This document shows positions 1-9,059 of a stretch of 22,285 nt of DNA, piece after piece. Every line of letters begins with the position of its first letter. Within the stretch, counting starts at the first letter, position 1. A program made the translations under genes and the position numbers. The stretch is from assembly GCA_049999765.1 (NCBI GenBank), contig JBNGIQ010007839.1:34879-57163 (forward strand), given 5' to 3'. This DNA is from Phaeoceros laevis (lineage: Eukaryota > Anthocerotophyta > Anthocerotopsida > Notothyladales). The notes below the pieces were generated by a model. It saw nothing but the letters and a program-made list of their open reading frames with translations. It was not told the DNA's origin and did no database searches.

Positions 1-162
1 GTCAAATGTACAGAAGTTTTGTGGGTTCTAAATTTGTGTTTTATGGGTTCTAAATTTTTTGGCTTGCAAAAAGTTTGTTTGACGGTAAATGATTTGATGT
101 GTCAAATGTACAGAAGTTTTGTGGGTTCTAAATTTTTTGGCTCGCAAAAAGTTTGTTTGACG
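1..162. repeat. Imperfect direct duplication
   Basis: The block starting gtcaaatgtacagaagtttt at position 1 recurs at about position 101. Both copies continue into gggttctaaattttttggct and a gcaaaaagtttgtttgacgg end. The first copy has about 21 extra bases that repeat the gggttctaaatt motif. No protein function is seen in the short open frame across it. It looks like a local tandem duplication in intergenic DNA. Confidence 0.85.
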
Positions 163-1140
163 GGACTTAACTGTGGTGGTGCGGCCGCTGAACAGTTTGC
201 TATTCATGTATTGTCAATGGCGTTCCAAGGTATATCATGCTTTTGCCTTTGATTTTCATGCTCTTGTTAATTCAAGTATGTCACAATACCCAACCCCTTT
301 TTCTACAATTAAATTTGCAATTTCTTAATTGGTTGGTTGCAAACTGTCACACCATGAATGCTCATATGCTTTTCCCCTCTATCTTGAAGTGAATAACCGT
401 GTTCGTACTAATGTTGGATGTATTGAATAAAAGATCTTCCAAGAACATATCTATACTATTAATAATTGAAGGTGGAGTCTCAATTGTCTTTGTGTTTTAG
501 TCGCTTTGTACAATCATTTAACCCTAAAGCCAAAATTTTGGCGAGCATGTCATTGAGGAGAAAAAAAAAACTATTATCATTTGACAATATATTATGACAC
601 ACATGATCACTTGTTATAATGCGAGACCTGCATAGGACTGGATACATGAGTAACACTTGCTCAACATCCACTACATATCATGTACGTGCTCATGCTTACT
701 TTTCCCTGATCATGTGTGGTGTAAGGAGAGCTTGTAATAAGACTAGTCATATATTATTATATTATTTTAATTCTCCTGCTTGAGCTAGAGGTTAGAGACG
801 GACCATGCTGAATGCCAATTGTAAAGACCCTGTTGACTGCAACCCTGACTTTGTTCTCCTAGCGTGATCTGGTTGAAATTTCTAGGAGAGTAACAATAAT
901 AATCACAACGTGACTCTAATAAGTGAGTGTGTAACGTGTATGGATGACATGAATTAAAATCAGTCGGCTGTTCTTTATTCGCAAGTACATGAGCTCCTTG
1001 GCAACCGAGCACACCACTGCTTGGCAAATTCATACACATAGGGATTTCTGAGAGCCTCCATTGCCGGCACGGCCGTGATCGCTCTCCTTCAAGATCAAGC
1101 TGACTATGGCTCACAGCATTTTGACATCTCTACAGCAGGC
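163..1140. other. Intergenic, no gene recognised
   Basis: This is mostly AT-rich sequence without a convincing open frame. A NotI-type gcggccgc site lies near 181. The right end is the downstream flank of the minus-strand Cys-peptide gene and probably contains its 3' UTR and polyadenylation region. I see no RNA gene or transposon ends. Confidence 0.6.
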
Positions 1141-1141
1141 T

Positions 1142-1168
1142 GGAGGCACAATCCTGAAATCAGCCTCC
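1142..1168 (-). promoter_or_regulatory. Conserved 3' UTR stem-loop of Cys-peptide gene A
   Basis: On the minus strand GGAGGC begins 27 nt after the TGA stop and pairs with GCCTCC 15 nt further on. The same six-base stem sits at the same distance after the stop in all five paralogues, while the loops differ. The function is unknown; mRNA stability, localisation or protein binding are possible. Confidence 0.6.
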
Positions 1169-1195
1169 ATGATGGATGAGCTCTTGAAGAGCACA

Positions 1196-1581
1196 TCACT
1201 TGCAGTCGCACTTGTTGACATCGTCGTTGCACCTTGAGCAGTCGGGATCTCCAGAGGCCACCGCCAGCACGAAGGTCTCGCTCCTGCACAATAGCCGAAA
1301 ACAATCTCAACTGTGATGAGAAGACCACGCAAAAGAAACGACTCAGGACTTCTTTTTTCTCACTCAGGTAAACTCAAGTGGCTCTCCTAGCATGCGCACA
1401 ATCCATTCGTCTCTCTGGAGCAACCAGCCAAGTCTTCATGACTCCACACGGTTGCCGGAAATTAGGTGCGGAAAACCGAAGCTCAAGCTTCCAAAACTCA
1501 AGATTTACAGGCTTGAAGAGCTTCGCATGCAATGGAAGAATGGCAAAGGAGCCACACTTACACGTTTCCGGTGAAGGCCAT
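1196..1581 (-). CDS. Small Cys/Asp-rich peptide A (35 aa), two exons
   Basis: Exon 1 is 1562-1581 (encodes MAFTGNV to the second base of V7) and exon 2 is 1196-1283. The 278-bp intron begins GTAAGT and ends tgtgcag, phase 2. The peptide has a variable, fairly hydrophobic N-terminus and the C-terminal module GDPDCSRCNDDVNKCDCK, with four Cys spaced C-x2-C-x6-C-x-C and five Asp. There is no Lys/Arg-rich targeting sequence. Four paralogues on the plus strand share the intron position, module and 3' stem-loop, which is the main evidence that the gene is real. I do not recognise the family. Four closely spaced Cys plus acidic residues suggest metal binding, as in a minimal metallothionein, but it matches no plant metallothionein type I know. 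This copy has six more nucleotides in exon 2 than the others. It diverges from gene B. Confidence 0.85.
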
Positions 1582-1690
1582 CTTCGCAGGTCCGACTGAG
1601 CAGAAGGTGTGGAGTGCGTGGAGCTTGAAAACAGAAGCGCAAAGAGAAGATGTGGAGATTGTTAGGAGAAGGAGGCCTAGCTGCCCGGCA

Positions 1691-1696
1691 TTTATA
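1691..1696 (-). promoter_or_regulatory. TATA box of Cys-peptide gene A
   Basis: On the minus strand the sequence reads agctataaatgcc, giving TATAAA about 110 bp upstream of the ATG. Genes D and E have the same motif at 113-127 bp before their start codons, so the position is consistent across paralogues. Confidence 0.65.
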
Positions 1697-1699
1697 GCT

Positions 1700-3180
1700 G
1701 CTTGGCGGCACTGTAGCAGGCTGTGGACGGTGGAAGCGCCTCACCGCATTGGAGCCGTTGCAAGCATCAGGGTGGGGCCATCAGCGGGCAAGGATAGCAG
1801 GCCTGCCAAAGGGTTTGTACAACGATTTGGCTGTGCCTTGCAGGGCCTCCTGAAGAGTTTGCGCATCCGACGCCACTGTGGTGTCACACTTTGGTGCGGA
1901 GCTGGAAGATCCTGGTACCGGTGGAGAGTGACTGTGTGGTCATGGAGGAAGAATCTGGCCATGCCCTGTCCAAAATTGGGCTGCCTGTAGGTCGCAACTT
2001 GGGGAGGATTTCCCAGGTGCTTTCCTAGGCCTGCAGGATTGTGACCCTACCGGAGGGAGTGCACTCCCTGCGACAATGTTTTAGATATATGCTTTTGCTG
2101 GACAGGGCCATGTGAGATCTATACTGTAGGTCTACTCAAGCTCTGACTGGCCAGTCAGTACTTATGCCTCGGACAAGATGAGTACACCATGTATCGCTTC
2201 AGCTACCTCCACCGTCTGACAGGTATGATCTTAACAGGTTCTGTAAAGGGCTTGTTGGCATCAGGTTGCCGTGGAGTACGATTTTAGCAACAGCTTCTAG
2301 AAACTGATAACAGGGCAAGCTTACAAATTCTAAAGCCAAGGGACAAGGATTAAACAAGCAGGTGTGATCTTTTGCATACCTACTGTACATACATACAAGA
2401 GTAGTATGCAAGTAACGAAGTCTTGCTCATACCGTGCAGGCCCGCAGGGAAGATGCTTCCAAAGCTTGGAGTGGGGGCAGGTCTTTGGAGGACGACCCCG
2501 TCAAGAGTACATCTATCTGTTTGCGGATTCCTGATCTATGTCGACGTCACAAGGTTAGGTCTCTGGAGCTGCTTAGATATATAAGCTACTGCAGGACCCT
2601 GAAGAGGAGCCAGGAAGATCCCCCTCAAGAGTTTCAGGATCCCTGATCTGAAGTCACAAGGTTAGGTCTCTTGAGTATTGAAATTACTGTACGGGAACTC
2701 GCAACTAATCTCTCTAAGTTGCCAAGCTTTGCTCCATAAGGGATACATGTGAACATTGTGGAAGAAGAAGCAGAAGAATAAGAAGGAAGACAAGACCTAT
2801 TGATTAATAAAAGAGACGGAAACTTCTTCCAAAATCCTGCATCAGGAGATTTTGAGGGGCCCCTAAACCAGGTGACCATGGGAGATGGACCAGATTTGAA
2901 TGGCTTGACCTTACCCACATAAATAAATAGCAGAAGACTTGCCGTCATGAATCTGGGAATCTTGGAATATGGCTACGGGCCATGAACAAGATTGGGGGGT
3001 CAAGAAAGGGGGGTACCTTTCCAAGTGCTAGCACAGCTACCCCCCCTAGCTACTTGTGGCGTCCTTTGGAGGTGAAGATTGGAAGGGCGGTCACTCTACC
3101 AGCTGAGGGGGCAACGTGTCGGTGAACAGAGGTGGTCCCCATCAGCAGAGTGTTTTGCCGATGGCGAAACTGGCTGCCAA
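1700..3180. other. Divergent intergenic region between Cys-peptide genes A and B
   Basis: No gene is recognised. It carries the promoter of gene A at its left end and of gene B at its right end, and between them an imperfect duplication at 2476-2675. No TATAAA was seen 100-130 bp before the start of gene B; agtacaagttgg is the nearest weak match. Open frames here have no recognisable protein content. Confidence 0.6.
2476..2675. repeat. Imperfect tandem duplication, about 110-bp period
   Basis: The string gtcacaaggttaggtctct occurs at about 2546 and about 2652, each time preceded by a cctgatct element and, further left, by tcaagagt. The copies differ by small indels. No coding function is seen. 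Confidence 0.75.
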
Positions 3181-3295
3181 ACCAGTACAAGTTGGTGGCA
3201 GCCAACCTGTGTTCTTCACAAGCTCTCATTGCGTTCTCGTTCTACTCGCTTTCTTCGCTATCTTCTCCTCGTCCCCTGCCGCTACATCATCAACA

Positions 3296-3613
3296 ATGGC
3301 TGCCGGAAACGTGTAAGCTCTTTTGCTCCCAAGGCTTGATTCGGCTCATTGTTTTGGTTCTTCACTGTGGCTAGCGCTTAAGCTTGTTCGCAGAGATTCG
3401 GTTGCATTGCAGCATGCTTTGTAGCTAGTTGTGCACAGCATTTGTGATTACGTCGGCTCGTGGATTGCGGTTGTTATTTATGTGAAGTGGAAGCGATCTG
3501 ATTCTGGCTGCTGGCTCCGGTACATGTGCAGCACCTTTGTCCTCGCCGTGGCCGCTGGAGACCCCGACTGCACCAGGTGCAGCGGCGATGCCAACAAGTG
3601 CGACTGCAAGTGA
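3296..3613 (+). CDS. Small Cys/Asp-rich peptide B (32 aa), two exons
   Basis: Exon 1 is 3296-3312 (MAAGN and two bases of V6), donor GTAAGC. Exon 2 is 3532-3613 after acceptor tgtgcag. The intron is 219 bp, phase 2. The C-terminal module reads GDPDCTRCSGDANKCDCK. All four Cys are kept, but this is the most diverged member: Ser-Lys becomes Thr-Arg, Asn-Asp becomes Ser-Gly and Val becomes Ala. The variable N-terminus contains TFVLAVAA, close to peptide A (TFVLAVAS), so A and B are probably sister copies that arose as a divergent pair. Role unknown; possible metal binding is inferred from the Cys spacing. An intron-retaining frame around exon 2 is open for a while upstream, which can mislead gene callers. 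Confidence 0.85.
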
Positions 3614-3637
3614 TGTGGGCTGCTAAGGCGTCATAAT

Positions 3638-3673
3638 GGAGGCGGATTTCAAGGTTGCATGCCTTCGGCCTCC
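3638..3673 (+). promoter_or_regulatory. Conserved 3' UTR stem-loop of Cys-peptide gene B
   Basis: GGAGGC begins 24 nt after the TGA and pairs with GCCTCC at 3668-3673. The loop is 24 nt, the longest of the five. It has the same stem and placement as in the paralogues. Confidence 0.55.
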
Positions 3674-3679
3674 TGCCAA

Positions 3680-4820
3680 CGCACCCATGCACTCGAGACG
3701 GAATTCGGGGAAGCATCAAGGCACAAATTTCATGAATTCGAAGACAAACTGAACATTTTGAGATCGTCTCTAGGGAGTTTGAAGCATACATGTAGGCCTG
3801 CAGCTATCGTTTTCTGGATCTGCTTGCAAGCAAATTTCTCTTGTGAGACAAACTTGTATGTAGTCTGGAAGTTCCTCATGTGATATAATATACTGCATTC
3901 TTGCGAAGAGGACTTCACTTTCTCCTCAGCAATGGAAAGCTGGCCATGGTCTTAAAATTCTCTCCTGATCATGACTGCGTGTCAATAAGCCCCACAACAA
4001 CACATTTCAATTATGAACTCTTGCAACGTATCTGATTGCAGTGGCCTAAGACTTGAACACACTAGGCTGTAGTCGCAAACCTGTGCGGAACGGCCTCTCG
4101 ACACTCGAGAATTCATGCATACAGATTGTTGAATTCATGAATTCAAGATTCCCTCAGCACCGCCCACATCGAAGGCCTGGCCGGGCCCCGCTTAGCTAGG
4201 CCCGGCCAGCAGCTGTCAGCACAAACGTCTACTGATCAAGACTTATGATGCTTAATCTGCATCACCACTGTCGAAGTCGAGATCGCAGGGCTAGCTGGTG
4301 GATTAAGAATTCAAGAGGACTCTGTTACCATAGTTGAACATGTGGTAGTCCATGAGGGCTTGACGGTCACGGACACCCCACAGATCGTGTTACCATTGCA
4401 GCCACAAGCTGCAGCTAGCTGCGCATGCACAAGATTCTGGCCAATCTTATGACGTAACGCGTTCCTTGCTTGCTTGCAAGCAAAGGGTAAGAGTGCTCAA
4501 AGGGGCTTGGCCGACTCTGTGAAGTGGGGCCAATGCGCGCGCTAGCAGACAAATCTCCTTCAAGATTTGTGATCTTTAAGGACGTGTTATCTAGAGCAGT
4601 GTATACATATGTGTGTGTCATGGCACCGGCAGCAGAGCAATCTTTTGCTTAATCTGGATGGGCAACTGTACAAGGATTCTGTATGCGAGCACGCGTGCTG
4701 GCTACCGCTGAGGCGTTTCCTTGTACCTTTTCCTGTCCGCGTTGCTTCCTCTCGCTTGCTGCAGCTGGCCCCCACCCCAGCCGGCCAATTGCAGGCCACC
4801 TCTCACCTGCGCGGGTGGTA
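3680..4820. other. Intergenic between Cys-peptide genes B and C
   Basis: No gene is recognised. It contains several overlapping gaattcatgaattc-type palindromes near 4109-4146, a strong 11-bp inverted repeat at 4177-4209, and the GC-richer promoter of gene C at its right end. A ccaat motif lies near 4530. No TATAAA precedes gene C; ctacaaag near 4828 is a weak candidate. Confidence 0.55.
4177..4209. repeat. Perfect 11-bp inverted repeat
   Basis: CTGGCCGGGCC at 4177-4187 is followed, after an 11-nt spacer, by its exact reverse complement GGCCCGGCCAG at 4199-4209. It is very GC-rich against its surroundings. It lies between two genes of the same strand; whether it is transcribed is unknown. Confidence 0.85.
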
Positions 4821-4945
4821 GCTAGCGCTACAAAGGGCCCGGCAACAGACCTGACTCCTCGCACTTGTCCAGAGCTCTCGAGATTTCCTTCTGCCCTTCT
4901 TCAGCTTCTCGCTTCCGAGCCTTTGTTCAAGTGTCTTAGCTCGAG

Positions 4946-5176
4946 ATGGCCTTCGGAAACGTGTGAGTACATCCTCCTCACCACTTGCAACTGGTCTGGA
5001 GCAAGCCTGCTGGGTTCAGTTTTGATCTGTCACTTGTGCTGGCTTTTGGAGACCTGTTTTCCGCGTCTAACGAGGTTTTGTGTGTGTGTTGCAGTTTCCA
5101 GACCTTGGTCCTGGCGGGAGGAGACCCCGACTGCAGCAAGTGCAACGACGATGTCAACAAGTGCGACTGCAAGTGA
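4946..5176 (+). CDS. Small Cys/Asp-rich peptide C (32 aa), two exons
   Basis: Exon 1 is 4946-4962 (MAFGN and two bases of V6), donor GTGAGT. Exon 2 is 5095-5176 after acceptor tgttgcag. The intron is 132 bp, the shortest in the family, phase 2. The protein has a hydrophobic stretch VFQTLVLAG followed by GDPDCSKCNDDVNKCDCK. The last 54 nt (5123-5176) are identical to the last 54 nt of gene E, including all silent positions, although introns and most flanking DNA are not alike. A second possible acceptor seven bases downstream (tttccag) would break the reading frame, so the upstream one is preferred. Function unknown; metal binding is inferred. Confidence 0.87.
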
Positions 5177-5202
5177 TGTGACATCTGGAGCAGCTTCACC
5201 AT

Positions 5203-5237
5203 GGAGGCGGACAATTCAATTGCAAGCTTGTGCCTCC
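5203..5237 (+). promoter_or_regulatory. Conserved 3' UTR stem-loop of Cys-peptide gene C
   Basis: GGAGGC begins 26 nt after the TGA and pairs with GCCTCC at 5232-5237. The motif around the 5' arm, caccatggaggcgg, is identical in gene E. Confidence 0.6.
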
Positions 5238-5261
5238 CGACCTGGGAAGCTTTCCAGGTCG
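5238..5261 (+). promoter_or_regulatory. Second 3' UTR hairpin of gene C
   Basis: CGACCTGG at 5238-5245 pairs perfectly with CCAGGTCG at 5254-5261 across an 8-nt loop. It abuts the conserved stem-loop directly, so two hairpins stand in series. It is not obviously present in genes A, B or D. Gene E has a different strong hairpin further downstream. Confidence 0.6.
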
Positions 5262-5264
5262 AAA

Positions 5265-6480
5265 GGAAGAAATGAAGTTTCTTCCCTGGAGAAACTTTTG
5301 TAAACTTGATTTTGCTGGACATCCGACATCCCTATAGCTAGCTAAGGCCTGCTCACAGGAAGGTGCACGAAATTTGCAGAATGGGATTGGCAGAATCTGA
5401 TGTGAGCAGCCTTCTTCTTGTACTTGGTGGTGTGATTTACACACATATATAAGCTCTAGACTAGTAAGAGTTCCGACTCGGAACTCCGAGTCATTTTGAA
5501 ATCCTGTTTCTGTGTGCAAATCCTTCCTCTTCAACATTCTTTGCAACAGCTCTCATGCATGAATTCGTCTGCCAGGGCTTGCAATTGCTTCAAAAGTCAC
5601 ACAAGCTTGTGAAAAAGCAGCTGTTGTCCCAGAAATGGGACAGAACAATTGAAAGCATATGTCCAATGAACTATGCATACAAATGCTACCTGTAGGTAGA
5701 CTTCTAACCTAACTAGCCCCTTGCGACCAGCTTGCAATTGTCCCACTACGCCTGCCCGCAAGAACGTAGAGCACTAGAAAGGCATTGCCATCCAGAAAGG
5801 CATTGGACGTTAGGCAACAGCCTGAACACACATGTAAAGGACGAAAAGAAACAAGTCCTGAAGAAAACAGCGGATCCATCCATACATAATAAGGTGAGTA
5901 GTCTATGTTACGATCGCGAAGCCCAACAAGGCATGGCGGACAGGATGTTTTGTACTCTTCGATGGCAAAAAGGATGCAGGAACTCCCATCAACAAATTGA
6001 AATCCGCAACTAGAGCAGATTCACAGTAATCTATCTCCCTAGGAAGAACCCTCTAAAATTCTGCTGAGAAGAATTAGAAATTGTTGCCATGGGCCCATGC
6101 CTGGCCAGAGGACGACAAATAAAAGATGCTCAAGACTTCTACATATTCTCTAATCTGTTTGTAGCGGATAAGTTATATAAAGTGTGATTTTTTGGGAGAC
6201 TTGGGACTCACGAGCTGGAAGATTCTCGACCGTCACCTGGGTTGCTTGCTTCGCGAAACAGTGGGACCGGTTGGGGGTGACGCCAGTTGCGTACAGTACT
6301 ACGCGGCCAATGAGGCGTGCGCTGCCCGTTGCCCGAGCGCCCGTGCCCGCCTGCCTCTTTGCACGAGCGTCTTTTCCACCATCCAAACTTCCAAACTCGC
6401 CGTGTCGACATTTACAAACCCGTTGGGCCAATGCCTGCCGGCCGCCCATGTTTCGCCCCCTACCGGCGAATCTACTCGCT
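5265..6480. other. Intergenic between Cys-peptide genes C and D
   Basis: No gene is recognised. The right third (about 6180-6480) becomes GC-rich and is open in several frames, which I read as promoter sequence of gene D rather than coding sequence. It contains two ccaat motifs (near 6307 and 6427) ahead of the TATA box. Confidence 0.55.
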
Positions 6481-6486
6481 GCTCGC

Positions 6487-6492
6487 TATAAA
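6487..6492 (+). promoter_or_regulatory. TATA box of Cys-peptide gene D
   Basis: TATAAA in the context gctcgctataaattccc lies about 127 bp upstream of the ATG at 6619. A ccaat motif lies about 60 bp before it. The position matches that in genes A and E. Confidence 0.7.
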
Positions 6493-6618
6493 TTCCCAAT
6501 TCCCATGGCCTCCCTCACTTCTCAGACAGCAGACACCACCACCTGCGCCTCTGAAGTGCTTTCGCAAACGCTCTCTTACTCCCGCTCACGAGTGCTCTCG
6601 GTTGCGTTTTCTGCGCAG

Positions 6619-7161
6619 ATGGCCGCTCCGATTTCGTGAGTCCCGTTCACCAGCTGAGCAGTGCTTCTATCTCTCAGCTTCCTGAGCAGTCTGAGCTTGG
6701 TTGTCCAGTAGATACCATGTTCTTCTATTTTGTCACTCATGGCTAGTTTAAGTTTGAACAATATTTGCTTGAATTGTGTTACGGCTGCTAGCTGTTGCTG
6801 TTCCACTGCGCTGCGCCTAGCTCCTTATGCAAGTTTAGGCTCTCCTGTCTTAACCTGTCTGAAGTTGCAAGTTTGCTGCATTAAGTTGAGAGACCTATGG
6901 CCATTGGTGACAAGTAATTGTGGCCGTTCCTAGAAGATCTTTTCCTGTTCATATCAGCATGTAAATCGGGCTTGCCAACTTGCTTGCAACCTGGATGAAG
7001 CAGCTGCTAGGAAAGATAAATGATTTGGACTTTGTCAAGAATATTATCGTGAACTTACCTGTGCTTCGTTGCTTGGCAGGCTGGTTTCCCTGGCTGTGCA
7101 GTCCGGTGACCCGGACTGCAGCAAGTGCAACGACGATGTGAACAAGTGCGACTGCAAATGA
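6619..7161 (+). CDS. Small Cys/Asp-rich peptide D (32 aa), two exons
   Basis: Exon 1 is 6619-6635 (MAAPI and two bases of S6), donor GTGAGT. Exon 2 is 7080-7161 after acceptor ttggcag. The intron is 444 bp, the longest of the family, phase 2. The protein reads SLVSLAVQS before the module GDPDCSKCNDDVNKCDCK. The module is identical in protein to C and E but differs by three silent bases, including AAA rather than AAG before the stop. The N-terminus is unlike the others except for the M-A start and a hydrophobic core. The gene has a TATA box and the clearest version of the conserved 3' stem-loop. Metal-binding role inferred, not shown. Confidence 0.87.
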
Positions 7162-7183
7162 AACCTCTCCAGCTTGTCATCAT

Positions 7184-7204
7184 GGAGGCACAAACGGTGC
7201 CTCC
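7184..7204 (+). promoter_or_regulatory. Conserved 3' UTR stem-loop of Cys-peptide gene D
   Basis: GGAGGCAC at 7184-7191 pairs perfectly with GTGCCTCC at 7197-7204 around the loop AAACG. It begins 22 nt after the TGA. With eight pairs and a five-base loop this is the most stable-looking copy and suggests that the shared GGAGGC/GCCTCC pairing in the paralogues is a real RNA structure. Confidence 0.7.
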
Positions 7205-8500
7205 CTGGAGCGGCTTGAAAGCCATCCATGCTGAAAGGCACCTTCGTCTGCAATTTTCTGGAGTGCTTCCAAGTATATCTAACTGCTTCAAGCTCAGTGC
7301 ACTCATTGATGTGGTACCTATTACAGCTAAAGCGCCATGGGGATACCCTGGTGATGTAACTAGACATTTGGAACTTTGATGCTCAGCTTCATGATGTAAA
7401 GAAAAGACTTCTGGCTGCAGAACTTTGTCAGATATGACAGCCCTTGACTGCCAGTTCTGATGACTACTCCATCCAGAGTGCATCTCCCACAGTCCAGACT
7501 TGTGTCCTTGGAAGTCTTTCCATGTAGATGCCGTCCTGGACAACACCTAAACGGAACTCGAAAAGCTCTCACCTTCGAATTCCTGCCTTCATGATCAATG
7601 CGTTGCTACTCTTGTTCGTCCAGCTGGTCACAGGCCACCAAGTTCGAGTTTTTAAGCATTCAACAAAATCGTCTTGAGAGAGCCATGCATTCCCTCGCAT
7701 TCAGGACTCCGGAAAAACTTCAGAATTGAGAGCAATACGCAAATTATCCGGGCAGCTGGTGTCCCTCCAGTCCATTGCAACAATGAGCCTAGACCTTCAG
7801 TTCTTGAAGCATGGGATATTCCGTGATTCCAAGGTATGAAGAATATATTCACTCTACCTGAACAAATATCTCTTCAATTCCTTTCCTGAGCATTGAAATT
7901 GTGGTGACAAAAATCAGATCTAGACCAGCAGCAGGTGAAAACTGTTGCATTCTGCGAGAAACTAGATCCTCCTTCATAACATGCATAAATCAGGACTACA
8001 GAGCTCAGATTTCCTTGTCCGGTACTTGTCTGGAAACTGCTGTAGACCAGATATATGCGTAATTGGCCTTCTCGACAGGAGATTCCTGGCAGTGTTTTTT
8101 CTCCCTGGCCAGTTAAATACAAGGTTGCATCCGGAATGGCTGCTCGGACAGGTCCAGAAGAATTACATATACTCGACCTGTAGAGTCATGTGCATTTTTC
8201 ACAACTGCTCGGACAGGAAGCACATCTGGAAACTCAAATCTACAATGACACCGCATCAGTAACCTTTGCCAGAAACTTGCAAATTGCCGCCTCTCGAAAG
8301 AGAAGTTTCATCAATCAGTCCAGATTTCCAGCTAGCAAGGACAGATTCATGACAGCCCGCAACAGTTACTGGCAGCTGATGTTACTCCTGCACCATCCAC
8401 CATCCACTGCAGACAGACGTTCGAAAAAAGCAAGGCTTATGACGTACTCGTGAAGACGCAACCGAGGCAGGACAAGAGCTGTCTACCTGCAACTTGAATT
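7205..8500. other. Intergenic between Cys-peptide genes D and E
   Basis: No gene is recognised. Several medium-length open frames overlap on both strands, but none shows a familiar domain or consistent splice structure. A ctcggacagg motif occurs twice near 8143 and 8209. I see no sixth copy of the Cys module here. Confidence 0.5.
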
Positions 8501-8941
8501 TCGAGCTTGCAAAAGCAGTGGACGTGAGATCTCACGATAGATGGCAGTGCAACGTCCACGGAAATGGACTGGTTGCAGGAATCTCGTCCTGTCTGTGAGT
8601 GGGGCCGCAATTCCGACGGACAGGAAGGCCCGCGCAGGCGGCAGGCCTGCTGCAAAGAAGGGGCGAGGGCAAGCGAGGAGCGCTGCCCGGCTGCTCGTGC
8701 CGGCGTCCGTGCTCCACGGGACTCCCAACCACCACCACGCCCCGAAACGGTCCGAACCCCACTTCGCTGCCCCGGTGTACTGCCACCTTGGAGCCACGGA
8801 TGCCGCTCAAGGGCCAGGCGGGGTAGAAATCGGACGCTGGGTCGTGATTTTCGCTCGTCCTTGTTTCGAGTCTGTCGACACCAAATGGCAGCCCGGCCCC
8901 ACACCGCCCGTTTCTGACGCGCAGAAACCGTCCTCCCGACC

Positions 8942-8947
8942 TATAAA
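8942..8947 (+). promoter_or_regulatory. TATA box of Cys-peptide gene E
   Basis: TATAAA in cgacctataaacaagcc lies 113 bp before the tiny first coding exon. It follows a GC-rich stretch (about 8540-8940) that is open in many frames; I read that stretch as promoter. Confidence 0.7.
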
Positions 8948-9059
8948 CAAGCCGCTCATCCCCACTTGCATTACCTGCTCTCTCGCATTTGCAACATTGC
9001 TCGCTCGCTTTCTCGCCAACCAAGCTTCAAGCTCTGCTCCTTCGCTCTCCACAGCGACA

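Noticed and set aside
19-252. Possible short protein with repeated GSKFFG motif
   Set aside because: The apparent protein repeat is only the translation of the local DNA duplication and has no start context, domain or splice support.
4683-5303. 206-codon plus-strand frame overlapping gene C
   Set aside because: It runs through the promoter, exon 1 and intron of gene C in another frame and has no domain; the two-exon peptide is supported by four paralogues.
6184-6685. Open frames of 151 and 122 codons before gene D
   Set aside because: They overlap each other and the TATA box of gene D; composition explains them and no protein family is recognisable.
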